64,000 bases of DNA, taken from NCBI GenBank assembly GCA_035236585.1, contig CP141135.1, positions 74,439,057 to 74,503,056 on the forward strand, written 5' to 3'. Positions 25,301 to 32,530 of this stretch are shown one piece after another. This stretch comes from Warburgia ugandensis (Eukaryota > Streptophyta > Magnoliopsida > Canellales > Canellaceae). The position numbers and the translations under genes were made by a program. Below the pieces are notes generated by a model, which was not told the DNA's origin, did not search any database, and saw only the letters and a program-made list of their open reading frames with translations. Numbering within the stretch: position 1 is the stretch's first letter; every line of letters begins with the position of its first letter.

Positions 25301-28300
25301 TGTACATAGGATGAACGTAGCTAAAATGAGAATATTGAGATGGATGAGTGGCAAGACAAGAAAAAATAGAATTAGGGATGAAAACATTAGAGGAAACTTA
25401 GGAGTAGCATAAATAGGTGACAAAATGAGGGAGATTAGACTTAGAAGGTTCGGACATGTCCATGAAAGACCGAAAACGACATCGGAAAGGAGTGAGGAAA
25501 TGCAAGTTGAAGGTTTCAAAAGGGCAAGGAGAAGGTCCAAAAGAACATCGGTAGAAGTGGTGGGAAAAGATTTAAAAACTTTGCGACCAAATGAAGTAAT
25601 GATACTTAATAGAGGGGAATGGAGGAACAAGATTCATGTAGCGAACTCCTAATCAAGATAAGGTATTGATGATGATGAATTGTTTCTAGTGAGAGGAGTC
25701 TAGCTTAGAGCCAAAAAAGGTTCCATCGCTCAAGGCACACATAAGCCATAACGTGTTGAGTTTCCAGATCAAGTTCTCAACAATCAAAAGATTGCAGAGA
25801 AGACAAAGAACTATATAACATGTTACAACTTTAGAGTAAAAAGTAAAGCCTTTTCTTCCCTTTTTTACACAGTTAAGCTGGCCTAAACCCTCAAACCTCT
25901 TAAATGAGATCCTAAATATGGTAGCAATTACTCATAATGACAACAAATATAACCTACAAAACCAAGACTAACACAGTATATGACCTGTCAAACACCCCAC
26001 TAACTGCATATAACACGATCAGAATACGGTGTCAATGGCAATGTAATAGGAAAATGCTCTCTATGTGAGCAATCTAGAAGCACCATCACCAGAAATCAAG
26101 CATTAGTATATGCTACAATTGATATACCATTAACCCTAGTGCAATGGGAATAGATGGAAACAAGAATTAGAAGCATCATATCCATTAAGACATATCTCCT
26201 CAAATCAATAAGACGCCCGTTAGAGAAAAAGCAATCTTGGCTTCCCTAGTTAGGAGTAATGCCATATGGGAACCTTGCCATATTGAGGAAGACTTGAAGA
26301 ATTTCTCACCTGGACAATAGAAGGTGGATAGAACCTAGAACAACCAACCACCCATCCTCACAAAATGTATCAACATGATTTTACGATGCAGTTGTAATGG
26401 GGTGATCAATTGATCTTAAAACCTTCTTTAAACTATTTCTCTCTAAACCCTATGTCTTATGTAGATCAGAGGAGGAGGAACCAACTCACAATCCCTTTCC
26501 CCAAGGACAATATCCATTCGTGAGAGAATTAGTTAGCAAGTTTTCTAAATTTGCAGTCCAAGTGAATCTGCAGAAACCAAATTCAACTCAGCATCAAAGA
26601 TTAAGGGAAGTTTCCATGGATCAACATGAGTTCACTTCTAATTCAACTTCAAAGGCCGTACCATGAAAACTTTTATGATCTATGAGAATTTTATCAAATT
26701 TCAAACGAGCTGCCAATGCAGTTCTCTGAACTTATCCATAAATATACTGTACCACTCTAGGGTTCCAACAATCACAATATTGTCCACTTTGGAGAGCTCA
26801 TACACCCCTCACGGCTTTGTTCTTCCCTGGTTTCCCAGATAAAATGCGTTGTAACCATTAGAGTTCCCCAAACTCTTATAAACCCCCCAATTTTCTCTCC
26901 CCTAGCGATGTGGGACTAACTCTCTATTCTTCACCCCAGCCTAGAAGCCTACCAGCCTTCTTTTGGCCCTCCTTCATCGGCCCAAGGCTTCACATATACA
27001 AATAACATATTTGCAGGCATATCATCTGAAGGTGTTAGAGATTCATCAGCACTAAACGTAAGTCTCTTAGGTGAAGTGATGTAAGACAACATGCAAAATG
27101 ACCTAATCTATATGCTAAGATCATATCAAAATTAACTCTAATAAGAAAACATAAATTAAATAATGACAAGCACTTTAACATGAAAAGATAAGTCTTAATC
27201 AGCATGAATAGTCTACAATGAGTTACAGCACTTGCTGACTGCCCCAGATCATTAGCGATTAAATTTCAATTCGGATCATCCTTCTCATTGACAAACAATC
27301 CTAATTAAGCTTTGGATACAAGTTCAGGAATTTAATGTAAGATAAGAATTCTGGATTATTAACCATACAAATCACGTAACCACATGCAGCTCAAAAATCA
27401 TCTATTAAAAGGCAAGGTAGAAAAATACTAACTTACAGAACATGATGAAACAATAGTAATTCGGCCTTGTACCGAATGTGGCTTTACGCTCACGAAAAGG
27501 AAGCTATAACGAGGAATCCACCAAGTCTAACGAAATTTTCATTCATTATTCATCAAAAAAACTTGTTACATGAAAGAGAAAAAGATCTTAAGTAGAGACA
27601 TCCAACCCTAATCTAAGAAAAGATAAAATTGCCCCTACTTAAGTCACAACACTAAGAAACCTAATACCCTTAGTGGTAAATATCCAAAGTAAACTAAACT
27701 GTAACATAGCATAAAAAAATAATAATACAAAAGCGGGATTATGGTCCCCATCATGAATCCCGGTGGTTAGTATTAGAATAGAAACTGAAGTACGCAACAA
27801 AATTAAGCATTTTATCAAGAACTTCAGGAGACAACAGTGATTCTCCCTGAAAATTCGAGCTGTTAAGCTCTTCTGTTCATTGGATCGTTTCCTTTCAGTA
27901 GTTTGTCGCTTTGTTGTTCAAAATACCCCCAAAGGAAACAATTGAATTTTTATATCGATCTGGTAAATTTTCCTGCGCCTTCTCCACTGTCTACTCTGCC
28001 ATAGCTATCTGGAAGTGGCGTGGTATTGATGAACATAAGATACTTACCAAGAAGACATCAGTTGCCTCCAATTCCACCCACAGTAGAAATGCCGCCTGCG
28101 CTTTCTCCACTGTCTTCGGCCGACCAGTAAGGCATTTTGCTACAATTGCGTCGCACACTTCCTTGGCATACCTGAACAAATGTATATCCAAGTCCAGAAG
28201 TAGAATTTAAAACATACTTTCAGAAAGTAGAGTCCAAGTAGAAGAAACAAAATGCACACTCCCTAGAGGCAGAAAATGAAGCAAACAGAGACCCCTCAAA

Positions 28301-28797
28301 CACACAACAAGCAAACAAGCTTTACCTTCCAGCATCAGCATCCGCTGCACGTAAGAACGCAATTAGGGCATCAAGAGCTTTCTCCTGTACAGGAGCATTC
28401 GAATCTGCAACCGTCTTTCTGAAAAGAGGACCTACCCACAACCAAAACAACAAGACCGACCGAATTAAAACTTCTCCCGACCGATCAATACAGAAATTCC
28501 TTTCTATCAAGCAAATCAATCACTAGAACAACCAGCAAACAGAGCGGCGGCAATAGTAAGCACACCGAATCTACAAAAACAGAAGAAAAAATGGATCTCA
28601 TCTGCCCTAGGCAGATTAAAATGCACATTATTACCCAAATCTCTGAATCGAGGATCCTTGGGATCTGTGATGGAATCGCAGAGAGCAGCGAGGTCGATGT
28701 TGGCATCGTTCCTCACTTTCCAGTTCTTGTGCAGGAGTCGCTCTTCCCATGGAAGTTTCTTCGCGTCCTTGAGCAATTTCTCATCTTCCGATGACAT
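20..28797 (-). CDS. MOR1: MOR1/GEM1 microtubule-organising TOG protein, 47 exons, 3' end beyond window
   Basis: Plant member of the XMAP215/ch-TOG family, which binds tubulin dimers through TOG (HEAT-repeat) domains and promotes microtubule growth in cortical arrays, spindle and phragmoplast. The start is the ATG at 28795-28797; the N-terminus MSSEDEKLLKDAKKLPWEER closely matches Arabidopsis MOR1. I traced 47 exons from protein similarity and splice sites; every junction keeps phase, giving 1616 codons with no stop or frameshift. All introns are GT-AG except intron 11, which is GC-AG. Five TOG domains lie at about residues 1-238, 267-514, 597-830, 846-1086 and 1185-1408. Residues L174 and E195, altered in the classic Arabidopsis temperature-sensitive mor1 alleles, are wild type. 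The gene continues leftwards; roughly 360 C-terminal residues are missing. Exon coordinates are given in the block entries. Confidence 0.96.
546..2760. other. MOR1 intron without further genes
   Basis: Apart from the truncated SINE at 2152-2265 and a poly-A run at 1681-1703, I see no recognisable element in this 2.2-kb intron. Short open frames here have no coding character. Confidence 0.6.
2152..2265 (+). mobile_element. Au-type SINE, 5'-truncated
   Basis: Matches the 3' two-thirds of the plant Au SINE: cagcctcttgcaaaatgcaa, then the tract with cttgtggtccgccccttccc and the ending ggggctgccccttttt. The tRNA-derived head is absent. It lies in the MOR1 intron at 546-2760, antisense to MOR1. 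I see no clear target duplication. Confidence 0.85.
3811..6560 (-). CDS. MOR1: MOR1 exons 33-41: linker and TOG5 domain
   Basis: Exons 6445-6560, 6256-6357, 6105-6179, 5922-6017, 5743-5844, 5566-5667, 4690-4872, 4505-4616 and 3811-3887 (residues 1087-1408). Exons 33-35 are a Gly/Ser/Lys-rich linker ending in VQSQALFNIKDSNKEDRERM and KFEEPRLEQIQDLE. Exons 36-41 are TOG5, with landmarks LMKYFREDLHRRLLSTDFRK, LLRWFVLRFCESNTTCLLK, SGHNIEKVREKMRELTKQI, YILEGLRSKNNRTRIECVDL and ISERDGEIRKAALNTLATAY. The intron between exons 38 and 39 (4873-5565) carries a 39/40-bp tandem repeat, and the next-but-one (3888-4504) carries a SINE and a GT microsatellite. Confidence 0.95.
4038..4217 (+). mobile_element. 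Au-type SINE, near full length
   Basis: Near full-length Au SINE with the tRNA-like head (ggagccttcgcgcaatggta, then gtgtgaccttgaggtcac, an RNA polymerase III box B-like motif) and the cagcctcttgcaaaatgcaa body, ending gctgcccttttt. The 14-bp sequence tatataatatacac occurs at 4024-4037 and again at 4217-4230, a likely target duplication, though the left copy is about 10 bp from the apparent SINE start. It lies in the MOR1 intron at 3888-4504, antisense to the gene. Confidence 0.88.
4311..4342. repeat. (GT)16 microsatellite
   Basis: Uninterrupted GT run of 32 bases. It is flanked by two copies of a ~30-bp local duplication (gtcagaagaatgtttgacca at 4274 and gtcagaataatatttgacca at 4342), so the run lies between direct repeats. 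MOR1 intron 3888-4504. Confidence 0.95.
5395..5508. repeat. Tandem repeat, 3 x 39-40 bp, in a MOR1 intron
   Basis: Units start at 5395, 5434 and 5474, each with gatatatcaatgcact and cttgataagcaacaaaa. It lies in the intron at 4873-5565, about 60 bases from exon 38. Confidence 0.92.
6648..8035 (-). CDS. MOR1: MOR1 exons 26-32: linker and TOG4 domain
   Basis: Exons 7886-8035, 7695-7770, 7408-7532, 7222-7332, 6990-7139, 6833-6907 and 6648-6729 (residues 831-1086). Exon 26 begins with a short Ala/Thr/Ser/Lys linker, then LDGLPREDISGKITPTLIKN opens TOG4. Later landmarks are VNKILEEANKRIQPNGT, VELFGALKGRLYDSNKNLVM, ILSDVLKCLGDNKKHMREC, GAEGRKDLFDWVSKHLSG and IRKAAEASLGEILRIFGPEA. This is the most compact part of the gene; introns are about 80-225 bp. 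The acceptor of exon 28 (actcaaag|TGGAG) has a weak pyrimidine tract, but it is the only join that gives the family motif GT-V-ELFGAL. Confidence 0.94.
8126..13955 (-). CDS. MOR1: MOR1 exons 19-25: TOG3 domain
   Basis: Exons 13850-13955, 9373-9485, 9203-9290, 8767-8867, 8509-8616, 8288-8393 and 8126-8205 (residues 597-830). Landmarks are GDMSLEEIEGRLGSRLKAD, QLKSGVWKERLE, LLCAVPGWTEKNVQ, CVVICILGIGERVADIKTR, AMKCLTTFSEAVGPGFVFER, GISWMVTAVDDFGVSHLKLK and IKLIGILHKFVGP. Intron 19 (9486-13849, 4.4 kb) separates the first TOG3 exon from the rest. It holds a SINE, a 221-bp tandem repeat and a perfect hairpin, yet its splice sites (GAAG|GTTCTT and tttccacag) join in frame to the conserved ERLE-A-ITLLKQE. 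Confidence 0.95.
9663..9845 (+). mobile_element. Au-type SINE, full length with 19-bp target duplication
   Basis: Complete Au SINE of 183 bp. The head ggggagccttggcacaatgg, the box B-like gtgtgaccttgaggtcacag, the cagcatcttgcaaaaatgca body and the cggggctgccccttt end are all present. It is flanked by a perfect 19-bp direct repeat, atgataatcataatacatt, at 9644-9662 and 9846-9864. It lies in MOR1 intron 19, antisense to the gene. The perfect duplication makes this the youngest-looking SINE in the window. Confidence 0.94.
10761..11420. repeat. Tandem repeat, 3 x ~221 bp, in MOR1 intron 19
   Basis: Units 10761-10981, 10982-11202 and 11203-11420 are nearly identical; each begins ctcaaacct(a/c)gct and ends near ccatgctagtc. 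The third lacks 3 bp (aatcagtg versus aatcacagtg). On the minus strand the repeats contain two 64-codon open frames beginning MSGNIIDHGNIFREIPGYGK (10931-11125 and 11152-11346). Because 221 is not a multiple of 3 the frame does not run through the array, so a protein is unlikely. Confidence 0.93.
12170..12590 (-). pseudogene. Possible captured cDNA-like fragment in MOR1 intron 19
   Basis: On the minus strand, a CT-rich leader-like stretch (about 12500-12590) precedes ATGAGAAATACTGCCGGAG, followed by overlapping open frames: one to about 12370 (RCPLEVLTFSLLQQVPAKLQ) and, in another frame, LKGLEDIKINPMSVQQILCC to 12174. I do not recognise the protein. The layout suggests a fragment of some other gene's 5' UTR and coding start, but this is weak. 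Confidence 0.3.
12628..12722. repeat. Perfect 36-bp inverted repeat (hairpin) in MOR1 intron 19
   Basis: The arm at 12628-12663 is the exact reverse complement, 36 of 36 bases, of the arm at 12687-12722, with a 23-base loop at 12664-12686. Imperfect complementarity continues outside (aagttattttcttt near 12590 versus aaggaaataacttt at 12723), with a 22-base bulge on the left. The sequence is transcribed within the MOR1 pre-mRNA. It may be a MITE-like foldback or a small-RNA hairpin; nothing in the sequence decides which. Confidence 0.92.
12905..13075. repeat. Diverged extra copy of the 221-bp repeat unit
   Basis: The stretch with gcttctttcttctgttcatg and caattcatgctatattttac parallels 10725-10870 (cttctttcttccattcattg, caatttatgctgcatcttac) with many substitutions. 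A further short piece at about 11475-11545 resembles the unit's end (gtaactcaacttgataattc, tattatgggctagtc). This marks an older round of duplication. Confidence 0.6.
14073..16021 (-). CDS. MOR1: MOR1 exons 15-18: Ser/Lys-rich linker with a 27-bp microexon
   Basis: Exons 15981-16021, 15080-15106, 14273-14344 and 14073-14177 (residues 515-596). This is the basic, low-complexity linker between TOG2 and TOG3. It includes the conserved SFVRRSAASMLSGKKPVQPA, and VVTRKSVSMKSTAGKKGDG further on; in this family the basic linkers help hold the protein on the microtubule lattice. Exon 16 is only 27 bp (DNLDLGSPK) but has a good acceptor (cttacag) and donor (AAG|GTATGC) and is phase 0 on both sides, so it could be skipped without a frameshift. 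It is the least certain exon of the model. Confidence 0.85.
16130..19081 (-). CDS. MOR1: MOR1 exons 7-14: acidic linker and TOG2 domain
   Basis: Exons 18999-19081, 18712-18797, 18469-18582, 17889-18008, 17534-17636, 16556-16692, 16366-16431 and 16130-16247 (residues 239-514). Exon 7 is an acidic linker (SEQDKEPEQETVAEFVGRGP). Exons 8-14 form TOG2, with landmarks DEYEFFDPVDILTPLEKS, FWDGVKATKWSERRDAVAEL, TDVNIAVSVEAIQAIGNLAR, NKVPLVRSLTLNWVTFCIET and GTPEVRDAAFSALAAIAK. The donor after exon 11 is GAAG|GCAAGT, a GC donor with otherwise ideal consensus; the frame is kept only if it is used. A decayed copy of the exon 11 boundary sits about 108 bp upstream of the real one. Confidence 0.95.
17719..17826 (-). 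repeat. MOR1: Decayed tandem duplicate of the MOR1 exon 11 5' boundary
   Basis: About 105 bp spanning the first ~26 bases of exon 11 and its upstream intron (17611-17716) is repeated at 17719-17826: gccggcttcttatctttcaa versus gctggcttcttctctttcaa, then cttgcatga and aaatttagtggct in both. In the duplicate the acceptor dinucleotide is lost (ctac in the real site, gtac in the copy, on the plus strand), so it should not act as a decoy exon. Confidence 0.82.
18160..18249 (-). mobile_element. Au-type SINE, 5'-truncated, minus orientation
   Basis: Reverse complement of the 3' half of the Au SINE (ggcagccgggtgcacaaagc, then the ggtccgggaataggcggacc tract), with a poly-A run on the plus strand equal to the SINE's T tail. 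An 8-bp repeat, tagattct, flanks it at 18152-18159 and 18250-18257. It lies in the MOR1 intron at 18009-18468, in the same orientation as the gene. Confidence 0.85.
19082..20620. other. MOR1 intron 6, no recognisable element
   Basis: A 1.5-kb intron between exons 6 and 7 with good splice sites. I see no coding similarity, tandem repeat or known transposon. Confidence 0.6.
20621..28797 (-). CDS. MOR1: MOR1 exons 1-6: TOG1 domain
   Basis: Exons 28635-28797, 28326-28431, 28048-28171, 21065-21144, 20777-20954 and 20621-20685 (residues 1-238). They encode the first TOG domain, whose HEAT repeats contact tubulin. Visible landmarks include HKNWKVRNDAN, VQEKALDALIAFLRAADADA, AIKNKVAKAVVPAVDVM and LPELFDHQDQNVRASSKG. 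Exon ends carry phases 1, 2, 0, 2, 0 and 2 and all joins preserve the frame. L174 and E195 are in exon 5. Intron 3 (21145-28047, 6.9 kb) is greatly enlarged by transposable elements, so TOG1 is split between two widely separated groups of exons. Confidence 0.95.
21722..22404. mobile_element. Solo LTR, copy 1, 683 bp, with 5-bp TSD
   Basis: Begins tgatgtaggaccgcatgc and ends gatggtccccatca, so the ends are the short inverted repeat TGATG...CATCA, typical of LTRs. The 5-bp taggg occurs directly before (21717-21721) and after (22405-22409). A second copy of the same sequence lies at 27077-27753 in the same orientation. The right flank continues straight into the 5' repeats of the LINE. It lies in MOR1 intron 3. 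Confidence 0.82.
22405..22610 (+). repeat. 5' tandem repeats (~68 bp x 3) of the RTE LINE
   Basis: Three related units each contain a cgctatatc/gagctatatc core, an aagtgtagt-like block and a gggcaagg(g/a)-like block, then gctaggg or gctgatag. Tandem 5' UTR units of this kind often act as LINE promoters; that role is inferred here. The solo LTR at 21722-22404 breaks the array at its left edge. Confidence 0.65.
24543..24720 (+). mobile_element. Au-type SINE nested in RTE LINE
   Basis: Near-complete Au SINE (gtgtgaccttgaggtcacgg, cagcctcttgcaaaatgcaa, actggggctgccccttttta). It interrupts the reverse-transcriptase region of the LINE at 22405-25672. The host sequence tatcag is duplicated at 24537-24542 and 24721-24726, and the LINE continues on both sides, so the SINE arrived after the LINE. 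Confidence 0.9.
25673..27076. other. MOR1 intron 3 sequence between LINE and solo LTR
   Basis: Apart from the module at 26760-26925 I recognise no gene or known repeat here. There is no coding similarity to MOR1 and no long open frame. Confidence 0.5.
26760..26925 (-). repeat. Terminal module shared with the 43.2-43.4 kb element
   Basis: On the minus strand this reads gttagtcccacatcgctagg, then gggaagaacaaagccgtgag and ccaaagtggacaatattgtg. The same order of blocks occurs on the plus strand at about 43211-43360. Such 'tcccacat...ggacaatat' blocks are common in plant LTR-type repeats. It is an isolated fragment in MOR1 intron 3. Confidence 0.6.
27077..27753. mobile_element. Solo LTR, copy 2, 677 bp
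   Basis: Same family and orientation as the LTR at 21722-22404: starts tgatgtaagacaacatgc, shares the middle segments agaaacctaataccctt and gtaaactaaactgtaa, and ends atggtccccatca. The flanking 5-mers tgaag and tgaat differ at one base, consistent with its own, slightly decayed target duplication. It lies in MOR1 intron 3. Confidence 0.78.
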
Positions 28798-29000
28798 TTT
28801 GTTCCCAGTGTTGTCTCAATGTTTGAAGAAATGCCGAAGAAAAGGGAATGGAGAAGGGTGGGAGGAGAGTCGCCTGTTTGTTTGTTGGTTGGCTCTTCTT
28901 CTTCTTCCTTCCCCCTCCGCTGGCAATTGAAAAAGAGAGAGGAACGAGAAATCGAATGAGAAGAAGGCCTTTCCTCTCTCCGGATTTTTCATTTGCACGG
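28798..29000 (-). promoter_or_regulatory. MOR1 5' UTR and proximal upstream region
   Basis: Upstream of the MOR1 ATG the sense strand is strongly pyrimidine-rich (CTTCTT, CTCTCT runs, 28840-28990), as is common for leaders and core promoters of plant housekeeping genes. No convincing TATA box is visible in the next 100-200 bases upstream, so the transcription start cannot be placed precisely. The extent given is approximate. Confidence 0.45.
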
Positions 29001-30928
29001 CATACCCCACATAACATCCGACCTATCCAAATCTTGAGTCGTGCGGCAGCACAGCACGACAAATAGAGATCCACTTTTCCACGGTGGGACCATGTTTAGT
29101 TTATCGGACCGTTCGCCGATTTCTCTGACTCCAGATGAGGACCAGTCCTAATCTGTGTGCTTTGCGCGCAGGACTTAAGCATTCTAGCTTCCTTTTTCAA
29201 AAATTTGTAAACTATGGTTCCTAAATTTGGATACTAGCACCACCATCTTTTGATCATCAATTGGTACAGTATTGGCGGCTCTGGCGTTTCAAGTGATCCA
29301 AGCCATTAGATCGTCTTTTCCACAATTTGTTTTTTAAACTTTCAAATTTGTCTGCATTTTCAGGTGCATATGAGTCTGACACACCTGACGACTAATTCTT
29401 TGTTTAAGGAACCATGGGGTGAAGGCTCGGAAGAGCACTGCCCTGGACGCGCCCCTTAGTTTTTTTTTTTATAGACGAAGTCCACCTTTGGATGATCGGA
29501 AGACACTTTGATCTCATTGAACATTGAGGAATCAAAAGATCACGAGGATTGGATGACCCTAGCTCACAAAGAACTCTCTTTTTGGGCATTCAATTTAGAC
29601 CTTTGTCTTTAACTATCTACTTCTTCTTGATAAATAATATAGATTTTACAAAACCTAAAATTATTCAATCATACACTGTTTGAGCAACTTAGATATCTAA
29701 GACTAGAACAATGAAGTTGAAGGGTTCAATCATCAAAAGAAGAACGTTATCTGCAAAAAATGAAGAACGCTTCTAGGAAAGCACTCCTTTGTAGACTAGA
29801 CTAAAAGACAGCCAAACAATATTTTAGACCCTTGTTTTTATGTGATCGCACCTGTCTCGAATTTCAAAACCTTCTTTTGAGAATAATGAGGGCCAAGAGA
29901 GAAAAGGAAAGGTGATGATGAGAAGAGCCAAAATCCTGTTGGTCCACTCGTCTTGGGTTCCACTGAAAGCCATCCTTCCTCAATAGTGGAGTAATTCCCA
30001 CCGGCTGTTTCTCGCTCATATTTTGGTGCAGTTCACATCATAAACGCAACAGAGCTTTGGTTGATTACGCATATAATAGATGAGAAATGCTATCCAAACT
30101 AAGTTATACGATTGATTATGGAACTTACCCAACTAAGTCTTGGGTTTGGTCGATCTCACCTATTCGTCTTGTTCAATCTCCACAAAAAAATTTATGACCG
30201 TTGAATAATTTTAGCTATGCCATTTTTAATTTTAAGATACGATCATTCGGTTTTTCAACTGAAAGAACTAATAGCCAGAAGCATCTAATGGGCATATTTT
30301 TTTGCAGATTGCATAATTTAAAGAAGCGAACAAGATAATTGCGTTAGATAATCCAAAACCAGGGCTTAGCTTGGCTTAGCTTGGCAGGGTTCCAAAGTCA
30401 GTCTCGAAACTCGGTTTGTATGGTGTTTCCTTAATAGATTGTTAGATTTCCTTTCAACAATGTCTAAAGAATGCTAAATATGTCATATGTCGTTCATGAT
30501 TGAATGAGTAGGATACACCGGTGTTTGGTGAGATCCATTGATTTGGTTGACCGCTGCATGTTTGATCCACTACCATACATTACACCATGATAGAGTGATT
30601 GTAGCCCTTGATCCAATAGAACTGCTTGTGTGGGGTCCACCTGGCTAGTTATACCCTCAAATAATCTTGCGTCAGATAACCCCAAAACTTAGATTCCTCG
30701 AAACTTTATTTACCATTTCTTTTGATTGGATCATTAGTAAAGAAGGTTTTGGCCTTTGGGAGCATGGCCTACCTAAAATAGGGTCCCAAAAATGAATTGT
30801 TTGGACCAACGTAGGCGTGTATTAGCTCCACAAATTTTCCATTTTTTTTTAAGGAGAGCTACTTTGTTAGAGTAAACAGAAGAAACTACTTTATATATCT
30901 TGGTTTTTCTAAACCCTAAAACATAAAA
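29001..30928. other. Intergenic region upstream of MOR1, no recognised feature
   Basis: AT-rich, with short degenerate stretches and no open frame of coding quality. I recognise no transposon or RNA gene. Confidence 0.5.
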
Positions 30929-31043
30929 AGGGTAGTCCAGTGCACGAAGCTCCTACCTATGCAAAGCCTTGGAAAGGAATGAACCACAAAGGGCTTATAA
31001 TATGCAGTTTTACCTTGCATTTTTGTAAGAAGCTGTTTTCACC
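30929..31043 (-). mobile_element. Au-type SINE, diverged, 5'-truncated
   Basis: Reverse complement of an Au SINE with many changes (gtagtccagtgcacgaagct, then ccttgcatttttgtaagaag). The 7-bp cataaaa flanks it at 30922-30928 and 31044-31050. It abuts the 3' side of the decayed L1-type LINE fragment. It is older-looking than the other copies. Confidence 0.72.
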
Positions 31044-32160
31044 CATAAAATATCATCACGAGCCAAAATGTTCTTGAAAAACGACGGAGGAATGTCTGAC
31101 CAGACATGAGTTTGTTTAGAATTTGCAGGCCATTTAGCTAGCTTAGCAACCACCTGGTTACATACTCTATAGATATGCTCAAAATGTATGGATCCAAAAT
31201 CAGTTATATTTGAGGCTGTCATTCTTCAGAGCCAACCACGATGGGCGCTTTCCCATTCCCTCCATGCTCTACTCACGTTGTTGACCACAAGTTCAGGCTC
31301 TCCTACAACCCGCAGATTAGTACGAGTGATAAGAGCATGCTTAACTCCAAGGAGAGAGGCGTCCCATTCTGCTTCTTCGTCGATATGCTCGCCAATATAC
31401 TGAGCATACGCAAGACTAAAATGCGTGTTGTGTTCACGTATGATTCCTCTGTATACAGCGGAAACCGGGTTTCCTTTGGAGGCACCATCAAAACAGAGTT
31501 GAAGCATGCCAGGCGGTGGTGGATACCATTTCAGCACCAGGGGCATCCTTCTGGGGATGGTGAAGTCCAATTGATCCCAATTTTTAAGGATCTCAGGGTG
31601 TGAAGTAAGGGGGGGAGGGGCATTCTTACATAGGTTTGTTATGTCCACCACCTTGGATCTCCAGGTCTTAATGAAACCTTCTTTATTTAGAGCGACACCA
31701 CCATGCACCAAATTATTTCTCGTGTTCCAAATTTCATACAGGAAGTAAGCGAAAGAAATTTGTCTCTAAGGTGTGTGACACAGTATTTATGTTTTCCACT
31801 TGGAAACCAATAAGCAAATGCCGATGGAAATTTGTAAAACCAAGTATTTGATGGAGTATTATTCTTACGTTATCAAGCTTGGAGCAGTGCAAGAAAATAT
31901 GTTCTTCCGATGCCTGAGACGTGCAACAGAAAGGACATAGCTTTTGATCAGCTTCAATTGCCAGGGGGATACAACGTTGGAATTTTATTCTCCACGTCGA
32001 TTCGAGGGATTAATTTTCCGCTTTGGGCCCTGAGCGCTTGTGATATGCCGAAAAGCTCAGGTTTTGCCGAGGAGAACATATTTGTCGACCCTTTTGATAG
32101 GGGGAAAAATACGTCTTGAATAATTTCTCTTACCTCGAGCGGGAACTGGTATAATTTAAA
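31044..32160 (-). pseudogene. Decayed L1-type LINE ORF2 tail: zf-RVT and RNase H domains
   Basis: On the minus strand a zinc-binding zf-RVT motif (KLCPFCCTSQASEEHIFLHC, about 31935-31875) is followed, after a frameshift near 31740, by the HGGVALNKEGF segment and an RNase H-like domain (LQLCFDGASKGNPVSAVYRG, then HIYRVCNQVVAKLAKWPANS). A single in-frame stop at about 31224 splits this domain. This is the usual C-terminal order of plant L1-type LINE proteins. The upstream reverse transcriptase is missing. I treat it as a dead fragment rather than a host gene. Confidence 0.78.
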
Positions 32161-32280
32161 CCTTTATACCTGCCGCATTTGTCTGCATTGGACACAGTGT
32201 TCACAATCAAAATGTCATTTGTGACCTGTTTGGCTTCATTTGGACTAATTTGATTGGCCTAGCCCTACATACTGAGATGT

Positions 32281-32530
32281 GCAGTTCAAATCTAAGGATC
32301 TGAGGTTGAGAGAAATACAAACACACACAAAAGAGATAATACAAAGTTTTTACGTGCTTCGGCCTAATTTGGCCTACATCCACGGGAAAAGAGGGGAACT
32401 ATCACCATTTATGAACAGATTACACTGAGGAGGAAGAAGATCAGATCAGATCAGATCCTCTCTTTACTCTACTCACTCGCGTTTACTCTTTTTCTCTTAC
32501 ATATAGACTTTGATCTGTTTCTTATGCCCA
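32281..32530. mobile_element. Copia-like LTR fragment (tentative)
   Basis: Contains acaaagtttttacgtgcttc, cggcctaatttggcctacat and ccacgggaaaagagg, an arrangement I associate with plant copia LTR ends, followed by a short gatca-type repeat (about 32439-32457). No partner LTR or coding part is visible. Confidence 0.4.

Larger units (their letters stand above)
22405..25672 (+). mobile_element. RTE-type LINE, near full length, decayed (copy A)
   Basis: A non-LTR retrotransposon with a 5' region of tandem ~68-bp units (22405-22610), then remnants of an apurinic-type endonuclease (VNIACIQETK near 22720; NLNGHLGKENAGYDKVHEGY near 23055-23110; ALANTFFKKRDEHLITFKS) and a reverse transcriptase ([60 protein letters not shown] in pieces, MLFADDI). 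It ends with a short (GAT)n tail at about 25658-25672, typical of the RTE clade. Stops and frameshifts are frequent, the endonuclease ...GDLN... aspartate appears replaced (GANLN), and a SINE interrupts it. It is dead, and sits in MOR1 intron 3 antisense to the gene. Confidence 0.88.

Noticed and set aside
21722..27753. One complete LTR retrotransposon with 683/677-bp LTRs
   Set aside because: The interior is an RTE LINE and unrelated DNA, no PBS or gypsy/copia domains follow the left LTR, and each LTR has its own short flanking duplication.
28781..29074. Small open frames upstream of MOR1
   Set aside because: They lie in the low-complexity leader. The plus-strand ones overlap the MOR1 first exon and the minus-strand ones have no recognisable similarity.
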